Positions 8,983-17,238 of a stretch of DNA of 37,591 bases are shown here, piece by piece; position 1 is the first letter of the stretch; every line of letters begins with the position of its first letter. The stretch is from Arthrobacter sp. HMWF013. Lineage in GTDB: Bacteria > Actinomycetota > Actinomycetes > Actinomycetales > Micrococcaceae. Where the stretch lies: NCBI RefSeq assembly GCF_003061105.1, contig NZ_QAIQ01000007.1:1-37591 (forward strand). Direction: 5' to 3'. Below the pieces are notes generated by a model. That model ran no database searches. It had not been told where the DNA came from and saw only the letters and a program-made list of their open reading frames with translations. A program made the translations under genes and the position numbers.

Positions 8983-9042
8983 GGCTGATCTTTCCTCTGT
9001 TGCTAGACTCTTGCGGCTCTTCGACCGGATGTGGACAGAAAG

Positions 9043-9231
9043 CTAGTCTGTTTCGGGTCCCTGGCAGTAGTGGCAACCCTCTTCACAGCCAAATTGCTGG
9101 GCAGCGGCGAGGGTGGCAGGCACGATAGGCACAGCGACTCGGATTGGCTGGGCTGCTTTTCCGCCAGTGACCGCGGAACTCGAACGCTGCACGCCTACCG
9201 AGGTGTTCTGAAGAACGATCGAGCTAGTCAA
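9043..9231 (-). CDS. Possible 62-residue peptide with C-terminal CxxxCxxC motif
   Basis: A TTG-started frame of 63 codons. CAGGAG lies about 6 bases before the TTG, and the start overlaps the end of the preceding gene (stop at 9224) by 8 bases, an arrangement typical of coupled actinobacterial genes. The product has a Ser/Thr-rich first half, an Ala/Val/Pro-rich middle and ends FGCEEGCHYCQGPETD, with three cysteines spaced CxxxCxxC plus a His. This could bind metal or be a modified peptide; it could also be a chance frame. No homologue recognised. Confidence 0.4.
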   Translation of the reverse strand: MTSSIVLQNTSVGVQRSSSAVTGGKAAQPIRVAVPIVPATLAAAQQFGCEEGCHYCQGPETD

Positions 9232-9481
9232 GGTAAGCTCCTGCGCGGGGATGGGAGTGCTTCGGCTTGAAAGGGCCCAGATCTGCGGTGACCAACGCCC
9301 AGGTGATGGACTGCCCATTGTGCGGAGGCATAATGCTCCCTTCAGCAATGAAGTGTCCCTCTCCTTCCCGGTTGACCGGGACCCACCATCCGTTGGCTGG
9401 ACAATGCTCGCCGGTTTTCGCCTCGAAGGTTTTTTCGGAGTTCTTCAAGCGGAGGTGCTGGCGGGGGATGCGTTTCTTCAT
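9224..9481 (-). CDS. Small hypothetical protein with CPxxGWW...EGSIMP motif
   Basis: An 85-residue basic protein. The core TGEHCPANGWWVPV, then HFIAEGSIMPPHNGQSITW is a compact motif I have seen in many small unknown bacterial proteins (a Cys-Pro, Gly-Trp-Trp turn and a Gly-x-x-Met-Pro turn), but no function is known to me. The ribosome site is imperfect: AAGGA 11 bases from ATG 9481 and a second AAGGA abutting it. It is first of a run of small minus-strand genes and overlaps the next one by 8 bases. Confidence 0.55.
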   Translation of the reverse strand: MKKRIPRQHLRLKNSEKTFEAKTGEHCPANGWWVPVNREGEGHFIAEGSIMPPHNGQSITWALVTADLGPFKPKHSHPRAGAYLD

Positions 9482-9736
9482 TCCTTCTTTATTCCTTAGT
9501 TTTCCGCGCTCTGGCTGGCCTTGATTTTTCCCTTGGTAGCCGCCTGTGCTGGGGGCTACAGCGTTCGTCGCTGCCCGGATCCGTCCACTGCATGGCAGTG
9601 GGCGGATCTGGGCAGCGCTTTTCTTACAGGTGAGAGCGTTTGGACTCGCAAAGCAGGGTGTTGTTATGCAGGGTGCCTGCTCGTGCCCTTCTGGCTGCCT
9701 CTGCTCTGCCCCATTGAAGGGCTCGCGATCTGAGGG

Positions 9737-10516
9737 TCACTCGGGGGTGACGTAGGCACCGGCGATGCCGCCGTCAACCAGGAAGGTTGAGGCAGTGATG
9801 AAGGATGAGTCGTCGCTGGCGAGGAACGCCACTGCTGCTGCCAGCTCTTCCGGTTCGGCGAACCGGCCCAAGGGAACGTGGACGAGGCGGCGAGCTGCCT
9901 TTTCAGGGTCTTTGGCGAAGAGTTCCTTCAGCAGCGGCGTGTTGACCGGTCCTGGGCACAGGGCATTGACTCGGATGCCCTGGCGGGCGAATTCGACGCC
10001 AAGTTCCCGGCTCATGGCCAGTACACCGCCTTTGGATGCGCTGTAGGAGATCTGCGAGGTCGCAGCGCCCATAACTGCTACGAAGGAGGCGGTGTTGATG
10101 ATGGAGCCTTTCCCCTGGGCCTGCATGTAGGGGAGTGCGTATTTGCAGCAGTAGAAGACGGAGGTCAGGTTGACTTCCTGTACCCGCCGCCAGGCGTCGA
10201 TGCCTGTGTCGATGATCGAGGCATCGTCTGCCGGTGAGATTCCGGCGTTGTTGAAGGAGATGTCGACGCTTCCATACGTTTCGTGGGTTACGGCGTAGAG
10301 GTTCTTTACTTCTTCTTCGCTGGTGACGTCGACCTTTACGTAGAGACCGCCTACTTCATCGGCAGCGCGCTGTCCTGAGGTTGGGTCCAGGTCGGCGATG
10401 ACGACGTTTGCGCCTTCTGCTGCGAAACGGCGGGCTGTCGCCAGCCCGATACCGCTGGCGCCGCCAGTGATGACAGCGCTGCGGCCCTTGAGGCGGTTGG
10501 AGATTACTTCAATCAT
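9737..10516 (-). CDS. Short-chain dehydrogenase/reductase
   Basis: A 259-residue classical SDR, NAD(P)-dependent. The cofactor motif TGGASGIG is at residues 17-24; an acidic Asp after the second strand (VVIADLD) favours NAD over NADP. NNAG, the active-site YSASK and the C-terminal LVDGG are all present, so it should be active. AAGGAAG precedes ATG 10516. It is the last gene of the gamma-glutamylation operon, 25 bases after the aldehyde dehydrogenase, so it may oxidise an alcohol or hydroxy intermediate of the same pathway. Names such as glucose dehydrogenase or 3-oxoacyl-ACP reductase often given to such proteins are not supported by anything specific here. Confidence 0.88.
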   Translation of the reverse strand: MIEVISNRLKGRSAVITGGASGIGLATARRFAAEGANVVIADLDPTSGQRAADEVGGLYVKVDVTSEEEVKNLYAVTHETYGSVDISFNNAGISPADDASIIDTGIDAWRRVQEVNLTSVFYCCKYALPYMQAQGKGSIINTASFVAVMGAATSQISYSASKGGVLAMSRELGVEFARQGIRVNALCPGPVNTPLLKELFAKDPEKAARRLVHVPLGRFAEPEELAAAVAFLASDDSSFITASTFLVDGGIAGAYVTPE

Positions 10517-10541
10517 TTTGACTTCCTTGGTTGTGGTGGCG

Positions 10542-11909
10542 TTAAAGGCTGGTGGAGATGAAAACGTTTTTTGTTTCTGTGAAGGCGTCGAGGGCGTCAG
10601 GGCCGAGTTCGCGTCCGAGTCCGGACTGCTTGAAGCCTCCGAAGGGGGTGGAGTAGCGCACTGAGGAGTGTGAGTTGACCGATAGGTTTCCTGACTCGAG
10701 TCCTCGGGCCATCCTGAGTGCCCGTCCAACGTCCCGTGTCCAGATTGATCCTGAGAGCCCATAGATTGAGTCATTGGCCAGGCGGAGGGCGTCGGCTTCA
10801 TCCTTGAAAGGAACGACAGCTACGACGGGGCCGAAGATCTCTTCGTGCATTACCCGGTCTTCGCGGGAGGGCGTCAGGACTGTAGGTGGGAACCAGAAGC
10901 CCTTGCCGGCAGGGGCCGAGCCCTGGAAAGCGATGGAAGTGCCATCCGGGACAAAGCTGGATACTGTCCGGTGCTGGGCTGCCGAAATCAGCGGGCCCAT
11001 GAAGGAAGCTTCATCGCTTGGGTCCCCGACCTGCAGGGCTTTGACTACTGGTTCCAGGAGTGCGAGGAACCTTTCATAAACGCTGTCCTGGACCAGGATC
11101 CTGGAGCGGGAGCAGCAGTCCTGTCCGGCGTTGTCAAAGGCACCGCCCGGCGCTGCTGAGGCGGCGACTTCCAGGTCGGAATCCGCGAAGATGATGTTGG
11201 CGCTTTTGCCGCCCAGTTCCAGGGTTACCGGCTTGAGCTGGTCAGCGCAGCCAGCCATAATTCGCTTCCCGACACCGGTGGAACCGGTAAAAACAACTTT
11301 CCGGACCGCAGGATGGGTCACGAACCGGTCGCCGACAATTGAACCCTTGCCCGGAATGATTTGCAGGACGCCTTCGGGCAGCCCTGCTTCCCTTGCAAGC
11401 TGTCCGAGCCGGATAGCGGTCAGCGGGGTCAGTTCCGCCGGTTTCAGAACGACAGTGTTGCCGGCAGCCAGGGCGGGTGCAAAACCCCATGCCGCGATTG
11501 GCATAGGGAAGTTCCACGGGACAATTACCCCAACGACTCCCAAGGGTTCGTGGAAGGTGACGTTTACCCCTCCAGCTACTGGGATCTGCTGGCCAAGGTG
11601 CCGCTCGGGGGCCGCGGAGTAGTAGGTCAGGACGTCGCGAACATTTCCGGCTTCCCATCGGGCGTTGCCGATGGTGTGCCCGGCATTGCGGACTTCCAGC
11701 TGGGCGAGGTTTTCAAGGTCCGCGTCTACTGCGGAGGCAAACCGGCGCAGCAGCAGTGCCCTGTCTGCGGGGGCGACGTTCCGCCAAGTTTCAAAGGCCT
11801 GGGCTGCTTTTTGGATTGCCCTGTCAGTATCCTCGAGTGTGGCGAGAGCTATGGTCTCTATGACCTCTTCCGTCGCCGGGTTCAGTACGTCAGACGTGCT
11901 GGTGGACAT
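10542..11909 (-). CDS. NAD(P)-dependent aldehyde dehydrogenase (PuuC-like role)
   Basis: A 455-residue aldehyde dehydrogenase, slightly shorter than the usual 480-500. Oxyanion/cofactor segment VVPWNFPMPIAAW, nucleotide loop FTGSTGVGKRIM, general base Glu in VTLELGGKSANII and catalytic Cys in NAGQDCCSRSRI (two adjacent Cys) are all present. I start at ATG 11909 with GGAG upstream; upstream codons would lie inside the previous gene and give a non-family Arg-rich leader. It overlaps the amidotransferase-like gene by 20 bases. In a gamma-glutamylation pathway this enzyme would oxidise a gamma-glutamyl-aminoaldehyde to the acid before hydrolysis. Confidence 0.9.
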   Translation of the reverse strand: MSTSTSDVLNPATEEVIETIALATLEDTDRAIQKAAQAFETWRNVAPADRALLLRRFASAVDADLENLAQLEVRNAGHTIGNARWEAGNVRDVLTYYSAAPERHLGQQIPVAGGVNVTFHEPLGVVGVIVPWNFPMPIAAWGFAPALAAGNTVVLKPAELTPLTAIRLGQLAREAGLPEGVLQIIPGKGSIVGDRFVTHPAVRKVVFTGSTGVGKRIMAGCADQLKPVTLELGGKSANIIFADSDLEVAASAAPGGAFDNAGQDCCSRSRILVQDSVYERFLALLEPVVKALQVGDPSDEASFMGPLISAAQHRTVSSFVPDGTSIAFQGSAPAGKGFWFPPTVLTPSREDRVMHEEIFGPVVAVVPFKDEADALRLANDSIYGLSGSIWTRDVGRALRMARGLESGNLSVNSHSSVRYSTPFGGFKQSGLGRELGPDALDAFTETKNVFISTSL

Positions 11910-12651
11910 TGGCTGGGTTCTCCGTTCGGTCTTTTCTGTAGTTGGCTGCTGCCTCAATAAATCCTTTGAAGAGCCGCAGGTCATCGGGGTTTTGTTCCGG
12001 GTGGAATTGGACCCCCAGTGCCCATCCGGCCGTCGACGTTTCAAGGGCTTCCACTGTGCCGTCGGCAGCCGCAGCCGTTACGCACAGTCCATCAGCGATA
12101 CGGTCCATGGCCTGGTGGTGGTAGCAGGGTGCGCTGGCACCCGGTCCCAGCAGGGAGCGGCTTATGCTGCCGGTCGTCGTTGTGAATTCCACTTCACCGA
12201 AGACACCAGGCCCTGGCTGGTATTTCGCTTCCGGGTTTACGTCCGGGATGTGCTGGATCAATGATCCGCCAAGGGCAACGTTGAGGATCTGGGCGCCCCT
12301 GCAAATGGCGAAGAGAGGAAGCCCGGCTTCCAGCGCTGCCTTGGTCAGGGCGATGTCGTGCTCGTCCCTGGCTGGTTGGGCCCGGGTGAGTTCGTGCGGC
12401 TCGGCTCCGTAGTGCTCGGGGCCCACGTCGCTGCCACCGGAAACGATCAGTCCGTCCAGCACCTCCAATATCGAGGGGTCAGTGCCCACCGGCGGCAAGA
12501 GGACAGGGGTGCCGCCGGCAGCGACAACTGCCTGGACGTACGTTCCCGGCAGGATTGCGGCGTCCTGCGTCCAAACACCCCAGGAAGCTTCCTGATAGTA
12601 GGTTGTCAGGCCGATCCGCGGGCGGTAGGTATCAGAGCCGTTCAAAGACAC
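11890..12651 (-). CDS. Gamma-glutamyl-gamma-aminobutyrate hydrolase-like (class I amidotransferase, C26)
   Basis: A 253-residue class I glutamine-amidotransferase-fold hydrolase. The nucleophile elbow is FAICRGAQILN (Cys), and the catalytic His and Glu are in GVQFHPEQNP. The N-terminal RIGLTTYY and GLIVSGGSDVGPEHY are typical of the PuuD/peptidase C26 branch, which releases glutamate from gamma-glutamylated products. It overlaps the upstream ligase gene by 20 bases and the downstream aldehyde dehydrogenase by 20 bases, so the three are translationally linked. Assignment to the branch is good; the exact gamma-glutamyl substrate is inferred from the operon. Confidence 0.88.
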   Translation of the reverse strand: MSLNGSDTYRPRIGLTTYYQEASWGVWTQDAAILPGTYVQAVVAAGGTPVLLPPVGTDPSILEVLDGLIVSGGSDVGPEHYGAEPHELTRAQPARDEHDIALTKAALEAGLPLFAICRGAQILNVALGGSLIQHIPDVNPEAKYQPGPGVFGEVEFTTTTGSISRSLLGPGASAPCYHHQAMDRIADGLCVTAAAADGTVEALETSTAGWALGVQFHPEQNPDDLRLFKGFIEAAANYRKDRTENPANVHQHV

Positions 12652-14014
12652 GCTTACGCTCCCAATCGGTTACGGCGCTATCGAAGGCTTTTAGTTCGAC
12701 ATCGGCTGCGAAAACATAGTGGTCCACGACTTCGTCACCGAAGGCCTTGCGTGCGATCTCGCTGTTGGCCAGCAGTGCGCGGGAATCCCGCAGGTTGGTC
12801 GGGATGCGGTCAGCATCAGATTGGTACGCGTTGCCGGTTGTGATCGGCTCAAGCGGAAGCCCGTTCTCGATCCCGTGAATGGCTGCGGCGATGAGTGCCG
12901 CGGCGGCGAGATACGGGTTGACGTCGCCACCCCCGACGCGGTTTTCGACTCGAAGACTGGGGCCGCGTCCAACGACGCGCAGGGCGCAGCTGCGGTTGTC
13001 CAGTCCCCAGGCGATGGCCGTGGGGGCGAAGCTGCCCTCCACGAAGCGCTTGTAGGAATTGATGTTCGGGGCCACGAAGTATGCCAGTTCCTTCAGTGCA
13101 GCGAGCTGGCCGGCGATAAAGTGCTCCATGACGGGGCTGAAGCCGTGTTCATGGTCACCGGCCAGGACAGGCTTGCCGTCCAAATCGGTCAGGCTGAAGT
13201 GGATGTGACAGGAACTTCCTTCACGTTCGTTGTACTTGGCCATGAATGTGATGCTTTTGCCCTGCTGCGCGGCGATTTCCTTGGCGCCGTTCTTGTAGAA
13301 AACGTGGTTGTCGCAGGCGGCCAGTGCTTCTGCGTAGCGGAACGTGATTTCCTGCTGGCCCAGGTTGCACTCACCCTTGGAGGATTCAACGACCAGGCCA
13401 GCCTTTTCCATGCCGTTGCGGATGCTGCGGATCACCGGTTCCAGCCTTGCCGTGGCCAGCAGGGAGTAGTCCACGTTGTAGCGGGTTGAAGGGGTGAGGC
13501 CTTCGTATTTCTTGTCCCATGCTTCTTCGTAGCTGTCGTCGAACATGATGAATTCAAGTTCGGTGCCGATATGCGCCCGGTATCCCAGGGCTTCCAAGCG
13601 TTCGATTTGGGATCTGAGGATCTGCCGGGGGGACTGGGCGACGGGTCGACCGTCGAGCCACAGAATGTCGCACTGGATCATGGCTGTGCCCTCCAGCCAT
13701 GGCACACGGCGCAAGGTGGAGACGTCCGGGCGCATCACCATGTCTCCGTAGCCGTTTGCCCAGGAGGACATGGCATATCCATCGATGGTGTTCATCTCAA
13801 CATCGACGCTCAGAAGGTAGTTGCAGCCTTCGGCCCCGTGCCCGAGTACGTCTTCCAGGAAGGACTTTGCTCCGCAGCGCTTACCCTGCAGACGTCCCAT
13901 GGAATCTGTGATGGCAACCACGACGGTGTCGATTTCACCTGAAGCAACCAGGTCACGCAATTCATCAACACTCAGCTGGCCTCGCTGTGATGTTCCCGTT
14001 GGTGGATTAGTCAT
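12632..14014 (-). CDS. Glutamine-synthetase-family gamma-glutamyl-amine ligase (PuuA/IpuC type)
   Basis: A 460-residue member of the glutamine synthetase superfamily. Seen are the N-terminal beta-grasp (VVVAITDSMGRLQGKR), the Glu-containing catalytic strands (HIGTELEFIMFD; GECNLGQQEITFRY), SSCHIHFSL, and C-terminal ENRVGGGDVNPYLAAAAL. The operon with a gamma-glutamyl hydrolase and aldehyde dehydrogenase points to ligation of glutamate to an organic amine (putrescine-type polyamine or a monoamine) rather than ammonia assimilation, and the adenylylation tyrosine region of GlnA is missing. First gene of the minus-strand operon; a GGACAT ribosome site precedes ATG. An 18-bp palindrome 126 bases upstream probably controls it. 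Confidence 0.88.
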   Translation of the reverse strand: MTNPPTGTSQRGQLSVDELRDLVASGEIDTVVVAITDSMGRLQGKRCGAKSFLEDVLGHGAEGCNYLLSVDVEMNTIDGYAMSSWANGYGDMVMRPDVSTLRRVPWLEGTAMIQCDILWLDGRPVAQSPRQILRSQIERLEALGYRAHIGTELEFIMFDDSYEEAWDKKYEGLTPSTRYNVDYSLLATARLEPVIRSIRNGMEKAGLVVESSKGECNLGQQEITFRYAEALAACDNHVFYKNGAKEIAAQQGKSITFMAKYNEREGSSCHIHFSLTDLDGKPVLAGDHEHGFSPVMEHFIAGQLAALKELAYFVAPNINSYKRFVEGSFAPTAIAWGLDNRSCALRVVGRGPSLRVENRVGGGDVNPYLAAAALIAAAIHGIENGLPLEPITTGNAYQSDADRIPTNLRDSRALLANSEIARKAFGDEVVDHYVFAADVELKAFDSAVTDWERKRVFERL

Positions 14015-14139
14015 TTTATGTCCGTAACTTTGATCGATTTATGAGGGAGAACTTGGGGGTAGGTGCCCTCGTCGGGGCTCCGCGTTAGGCTGTGTTGAAT
14101 CGGAGTGCGACACTGCAGTTCCATCCACTCAAATGGTAT

Positions 14140-14157
14140 TGGTCTGAATTCAGACCA
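14140..14157. promoter_or_regulatory. Perfect 18-bp palindromic operator upstream of the gamma-glutamylation operon
   Basis: TGGTCTGAATTCAGACCA, a perfect inverted repeat. The outer TGGT...ACCA fits the binding pattern of FadR/FCD-type GntR regulators. It lies between the ligase gene and the GntR/FCD gene at 14323, and an almost identical copy occurs at 15549-15566 before the transporter. TTATGG and TACCAT on the minus strand flank or overlap it at promoter-like spacing, so binding should block ligase-operon transcription. Confidence 0.75.
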
Positions 14158-14310
14158 TAAGCTCCTTCAAGTGTGTGGCAGGGCACGCCCGGCGTCAAGC
14201 TATTCCGCCCAACGTTTCCTTGACTCCATGCGACTTCGCCCGTCTTCGGCTTCCGGGACGCGCCTGCCACGCAATCCGCGGCCGCGCCAATGGCGTGTTT
14301 TTGGACCGAT

Positions 14311-14322
14311 TATGATTGGTGC
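14311..14322 (+). promoter_or_regulatory. Probable -10 box of a leaderless GntR transcript
   Basis: TATGAT at 14311-14316 ends six bases before ATG 14323, and there is no ribosome-binding sequence. This is the usual layout of leaderless actinobacterial genes, in which transcription starts at the A of ATG. The -35 region is poor. Confidence 0.5.
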
Positions 14323-15084
14323 ATGGAAGAAGAACGGTTCGACACGTCGGCCCCGGTTGTCCGGCCCGCTCGGCACGGGAACGTTTTCGAGGAAACCATC
14401 GAGCGATTGCTCCAGAACATCAAGCTCGGCCTGTTCGCAGTGGGGGAGAAGCTGCCACCGGAACGGGAACTTGCAGAGCTGCTCGGAGTCTCGCGCGCGA
14501 CCCTGCGGGACGCATTGGCTGAACTGCAGAAAGCCGGATACGTCGAGGTTCAGCGCGGTCGCTACGGTGGCACCTACGTGTGTGGCCGACCTTCGGCTGG
14601 GCCAGGATCGTTCCCGGAATTGGATCCGGCGGAAGTGGAAGACATTCTGACCTTCCGCAACGTTCTTGAACCTGCGGCAGCGTCACTGGCCGCCAAGGCC
14701 ACGTTGTCCCCTTCTCAACGCAGCCACCTGCTGAAAACCCTGGCTGAGGTGGCTAGCGCACCGGCCGAGCTGTACCGGCCAAAAGATGCACGGTTCCATG
14801 TGGCCATCGCAGAAGTGACGGGTTCTCCAAGTCTGGCCCGCGCAGTCGCGGATGTCCGTTCAAAGGTCAGTGACCTCTTGGATCGAATACCGCTTCTTGA
14901 GCCGAACCTGGAGCACTCCAACCAACAGCACCAAGCGATCATGGATGCAATCCTCCGCGGCGACGGTGAAGAAGCGTTTCGGATGGCGCAGGACCACCTG
15001 CAGGGTACCGCCTCATTGCTGCATGGCTTCCTTATATCTTCTGAGTCACAAGTGTCGCCGGAAGTGGCTGCGTCCAAGCCCTAG
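14323..15084 (+). CDS. GntR-family regulator, FadR/FCD subfamily
   Basis: A 253-residue regulator. The winged helix is clear: LGLFAVGEKLPPERELAELL, SRATLRDALAEL, GYVEVQRGRYGGTYV. The C-terminal FCD domain has its metal/effector ligands: DARFHVAIAE (Asp and His four apart), a His-rich turn around LEHSNQQHQAIMDAI, and AQDHLQGTA. Such proteins usually repress catabolic operons and release DNA when a small carboxylate or related metabolite binds. I start at ATG 14323, which fits a leaderless promoter; the in-frame upstream codon at 14290 would add a hydrophobic stretch untypical of the family. It sits between the ligase operon and the transporter and the matching palindromes before each are its likely targets. 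Confidence 0.88.
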   Translation: MEEERFDTSAPVVRPARHGNVFEETIERLLQNIKLGLFAVGEKLPPERELAELLGVSRATLRDALAELQKAGYVEVQRGRYGGTYVCGRPSAGPGSFPELDPAEVEDILTFRNVLEPAAASLAAKATLSPSQRSHLLKTLAEVASAPAELYRPKDARFHVAIAEVTGSPSLARAVADVRSKVSDLLDRIPLLEPNLEHSNQQHQAIMDAILRGDGEEAFRMAQDHLQGTASLLHGFLISSESQVSPEVAASKP

Positions 15085-15086
15085 CG

Positions 15087-15548
15087 TGAGCGCTCCCGCT
15101 CAGGCTTGAGCTGGCATATCAGGAAAAATCTCTAAGGCTTCTGCTTGAAGCCCGCGCCTGCCGAAAATCAACTCCATGATTCTCCCGCCGCGGTCAGAAG
15201 TTTCACACGCCACTGGCACGGGGTGCGGGCAGGCGTGAAGTAAATCTTTTCCGGGCATCTTTATGCCACAGCACGCACCCCGGCCGGCAGGACAGCTCTT
15301 GAGCTGGCTGTCCCGTCAGGCCCGCTGACGGTGCAGGTGGAGGCGCCCGTTACGAACTGACGTCTTCCGAACCTGAATCCTGATTGGCCCAAAAACACGC
15401 CTTTGACGTCCCTCGCGGCGAGCCCTGCACTCTCGCCCCAAACACCAGGCAGAAGCGCAGCCGTGAGAAAAATCGGGGGAGACTCGAGGATTTTATGCGG
15501 GACCGCTTGACGTCATCCGTGATCTCCCACACACTGGAACAAAGCTAA
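15087..15548. other. Intergenic region rich in inverted repeats
   Basis: No gene supported. Possible hairpins: TGAGCG/CGCTCA (15087-15102, just after the regulator stop, perhaps a weak terminator); CGCCTGCC (15155-15162) with GGCAGGCG (15228-15235); GGACAGC (15290-15296) with GCTGTCC (15307-15313); CGTCAG/CTGACG (15314-15330). Clustered stems within 200 bases could be a non-coding RNA or a long leader, or just GC-rich chance. Confidence 0.4.
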
Positions 15549-15566
15549 TGGTCTAAATTCAGACCA
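15549..15566. promoter_or_regulatory. Near-palindromic operator upstream of the MHS transporter
   Basis: TGGTCTAAATTCAGACCA differs from the perfect palindrome at 14140-14157 by one base. It lies 133 bases before the transporter start and just upstream of a possible -10 (TATATC, 15595-15600). The shared operator ties the transporter to the gamma-glutamylation operon and to the GntR/FCD regulator between them. Confidence 0.72.
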
Positions 15567-15698
15567 GACGGTAACAATCCGGAAATATTCTGGCTATATC
15601 TTTCCTACATCCTCAGATTAGACGTCGTTCCGGCCTCCTCCCCATCCAGAGCCCACCTCGTCACGCGACCCTGATTCCCTGCAGAAAGAACACTAGTG

Positions 15699-17045
15699 AT
15701 GCTCTCCAGCACATCTCAAACAACTGCCACGGTGCAGAGTGCGGCAAAGAGGCCTCTCTTTGCAGCCTCATCCGGCACCTTCATTGAGTTCTTCGATTAC
15801 GGCTCCTATTCCTACCTGGCCACCACTATCGCCGCCGTGTTTTTCCCTCCGGGCAACCCGACGGTCGCGCTCGTGCAGACTTTCGCTCTGTTCGCTCTGT
15901 CGTTCGCAATGCGTCCCATCGGTGCGCTGTTCTGGGGTCACTTCGGCGACAGAATCGGCCGTAAACGCGCTCTTGCCCTCACCATCATCGGGATTGGTTT
16001 GGCCACCACCTGCATCGGCCTGCTGCCGGGCTATGCAACCATCGGTTTCTGGGCACCTGTGCTCCTTGTGCTCCTGCGCTTCCTTCAAAGTTTCTGCACT
16101 GCCGGAGAATACACCGGCGCTGCCATTCTGGTCGTTGAATACGCCCCGGCTGACAAGCGGGCACGCTACATCAGCTCTGTAGCCATTGGATGTGCAGTCG
16201 GATTCCTTGCGGCATCTGTTGTATCGACCCTTTTGAATGGACTCCTTGATGAGGATGCGATGAATACGTGGGGTTGGCGTATTCCGTTCCTTCTCGCTGC
16301 ACCTATGACGCTGGTCGGCGTCTACCTGCGAAACCGCATCGATGAGACTCCTGTTTTCCGGGCAGCCCAAGAAAAGGGTGAGCTGGCCAAGCTCCCACTG
16401 GTTGTGCTCTTCCGCGAGCACTGGAGGGCGCTTCTTCGGACGCTGGCAATCATGGGCGTCAATGCCACCGGGTACTACCTCGTGCTGGGCTACATGCAGA
16501 CCTACCTTGAGGTGGAAGTAGGCCTGTCCGGCTTCGAAGCCAGCATCATCATGACCACCTCACTGCTGGTCTACCTGCCCATGCTCTACGGTGGCGCCTA
16601 CCTCTCCGACCGTTTTGGTCGCAAGACAATGCTCATGGCCAACGCAGTGCTCTTCCTGGTCCTGAGCTACCCGATCTTCCTGCTCTTGGGTATCAGCGGT
16701 TTCGCAGCAGCTATGGCCATCCAGATCCTGTTCGTTGGGATCTTCTCCCTCAATGACTCCACTATCGCTTGCTTTTTCACTGAGTCCTTCCCGGCGAAGG
16801 TCCGCTACAGCGGCTCGGCCATACCGACCAACGTTGGTGTCGCCATCTTCGGCGGCACAGGTCCGCTCGTAGCGTCCTGGCTGATTGCCCAAACCGGTGA
16901 CAATACGATGCCGGCCTTCGTCATGATGTTCGTCGCGCTGATCGGCGCGGTCGCCCTGATCTTCACCAAGGAAACCAAACCCACCAAAGCTGAAGCAGCC
17001 GCCCTCAACGCCGCCACTGCCGAGGCCGAGGCCAAAGTCCACTAA
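15699..17045 (+). CDS. MFS transporter, metabolite:H+ symporter (MHS) family
   Basis: A 448-residue inner-membrane transporter with about 12 hydrophobic segments. The N-terminal GTFIEFFDYGSYSYLA and the loop GHFGDRIGRKRALAL (MFS signature between helices 2 and 3), repeated as LSDRFGRKTMLM between helices 8 and 9, place it in the MHS group with proline/betaine, citrate and shikimate symporters. The Ala/Glu-rich tail is cytoplasmic. GTG at 15696 directly precedes ATG 15699 and either may be used (GAAAG lies upstream). The upstream operator links it to the ligase operon, so it probably imports that pathway's substrate, an amine, amide or carboxylate. Confidence 0.88.
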   Translation: MLSSTSQTTATVQSAAKRPLFAASSGTFIEFFDYGSYSYLATTIAAVFFPPGNPTVALVQTFALFALSFAMRPIGALFWGHFGDRIGRKRALALTIIGIGLATTCIGLLPGYATIGFWAPVLLVLLRFLQSFCTAGEYTGAAILVVEYAPADKRARYISSVAIGCAVGFLAASVVSTLLNGLLDEDAMNTWGWRIPFLLAAPMTLVGVYLRNRIDETPVFRAAQEKGELAKLPLVVLFREHWRALLRTLAIMGVNATGYYLVLGYMQTYLEVEVGLSGFEASIIMTTSLLVYLPMLYGGAYLSDRFGRKTMLMANAVLFLVLSYPIFLLLGISGFAAAMAIQILFVGIFSLNDSTIACFFTESFPAKVRYSGSAIPTNVGVAIFGGTGPLVASWLIAQTGDNTMPAFVMMFVALIGAVALIFTKETKPTKAEAAALNAATAEAEAKVH

Positions 17046-17055
17046 GAGCGCAAAC

Positions 17056-17105
17056 GTTGGCGGGAACGGCTCGACCCTCCTCGGGACGACGCTGTTCCCG
17101 CCAAC
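17056..17105 (+). terminator. Long hairpin after the transporter
   Basis: GTTGGCGGGAAC (17056-17067) pairs perfectly with GTTCCCGCCAAC (17094-17105), a 12-bp stem with a 26-base loop, eleven bases after the transporter stop. No T-run follows, as is common in high-GC organisms. Likely transcription end or 3' stabiliser. Confidence 0.65.
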
Positions 17106-17238
17106 TTGCATGCAGCACAAGGATCCCAGCGGAAGGCTGAGCTTGACGTTTTGGGCACCGCTTTACAGGGACCACCGACCCGGATTAGCCGGTCCGTGCC
17201 TCCACAAAGCATTCAGATAAGTAGACAAGGAAAGAACA

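Noticed and set aside
9043-9231. CxxxCxxC motif taken as a radical SAM signature
   Set aside because: The motif is at the very end of a 62-residue product, with no barrel following; radical SAM enzymes are far longer.
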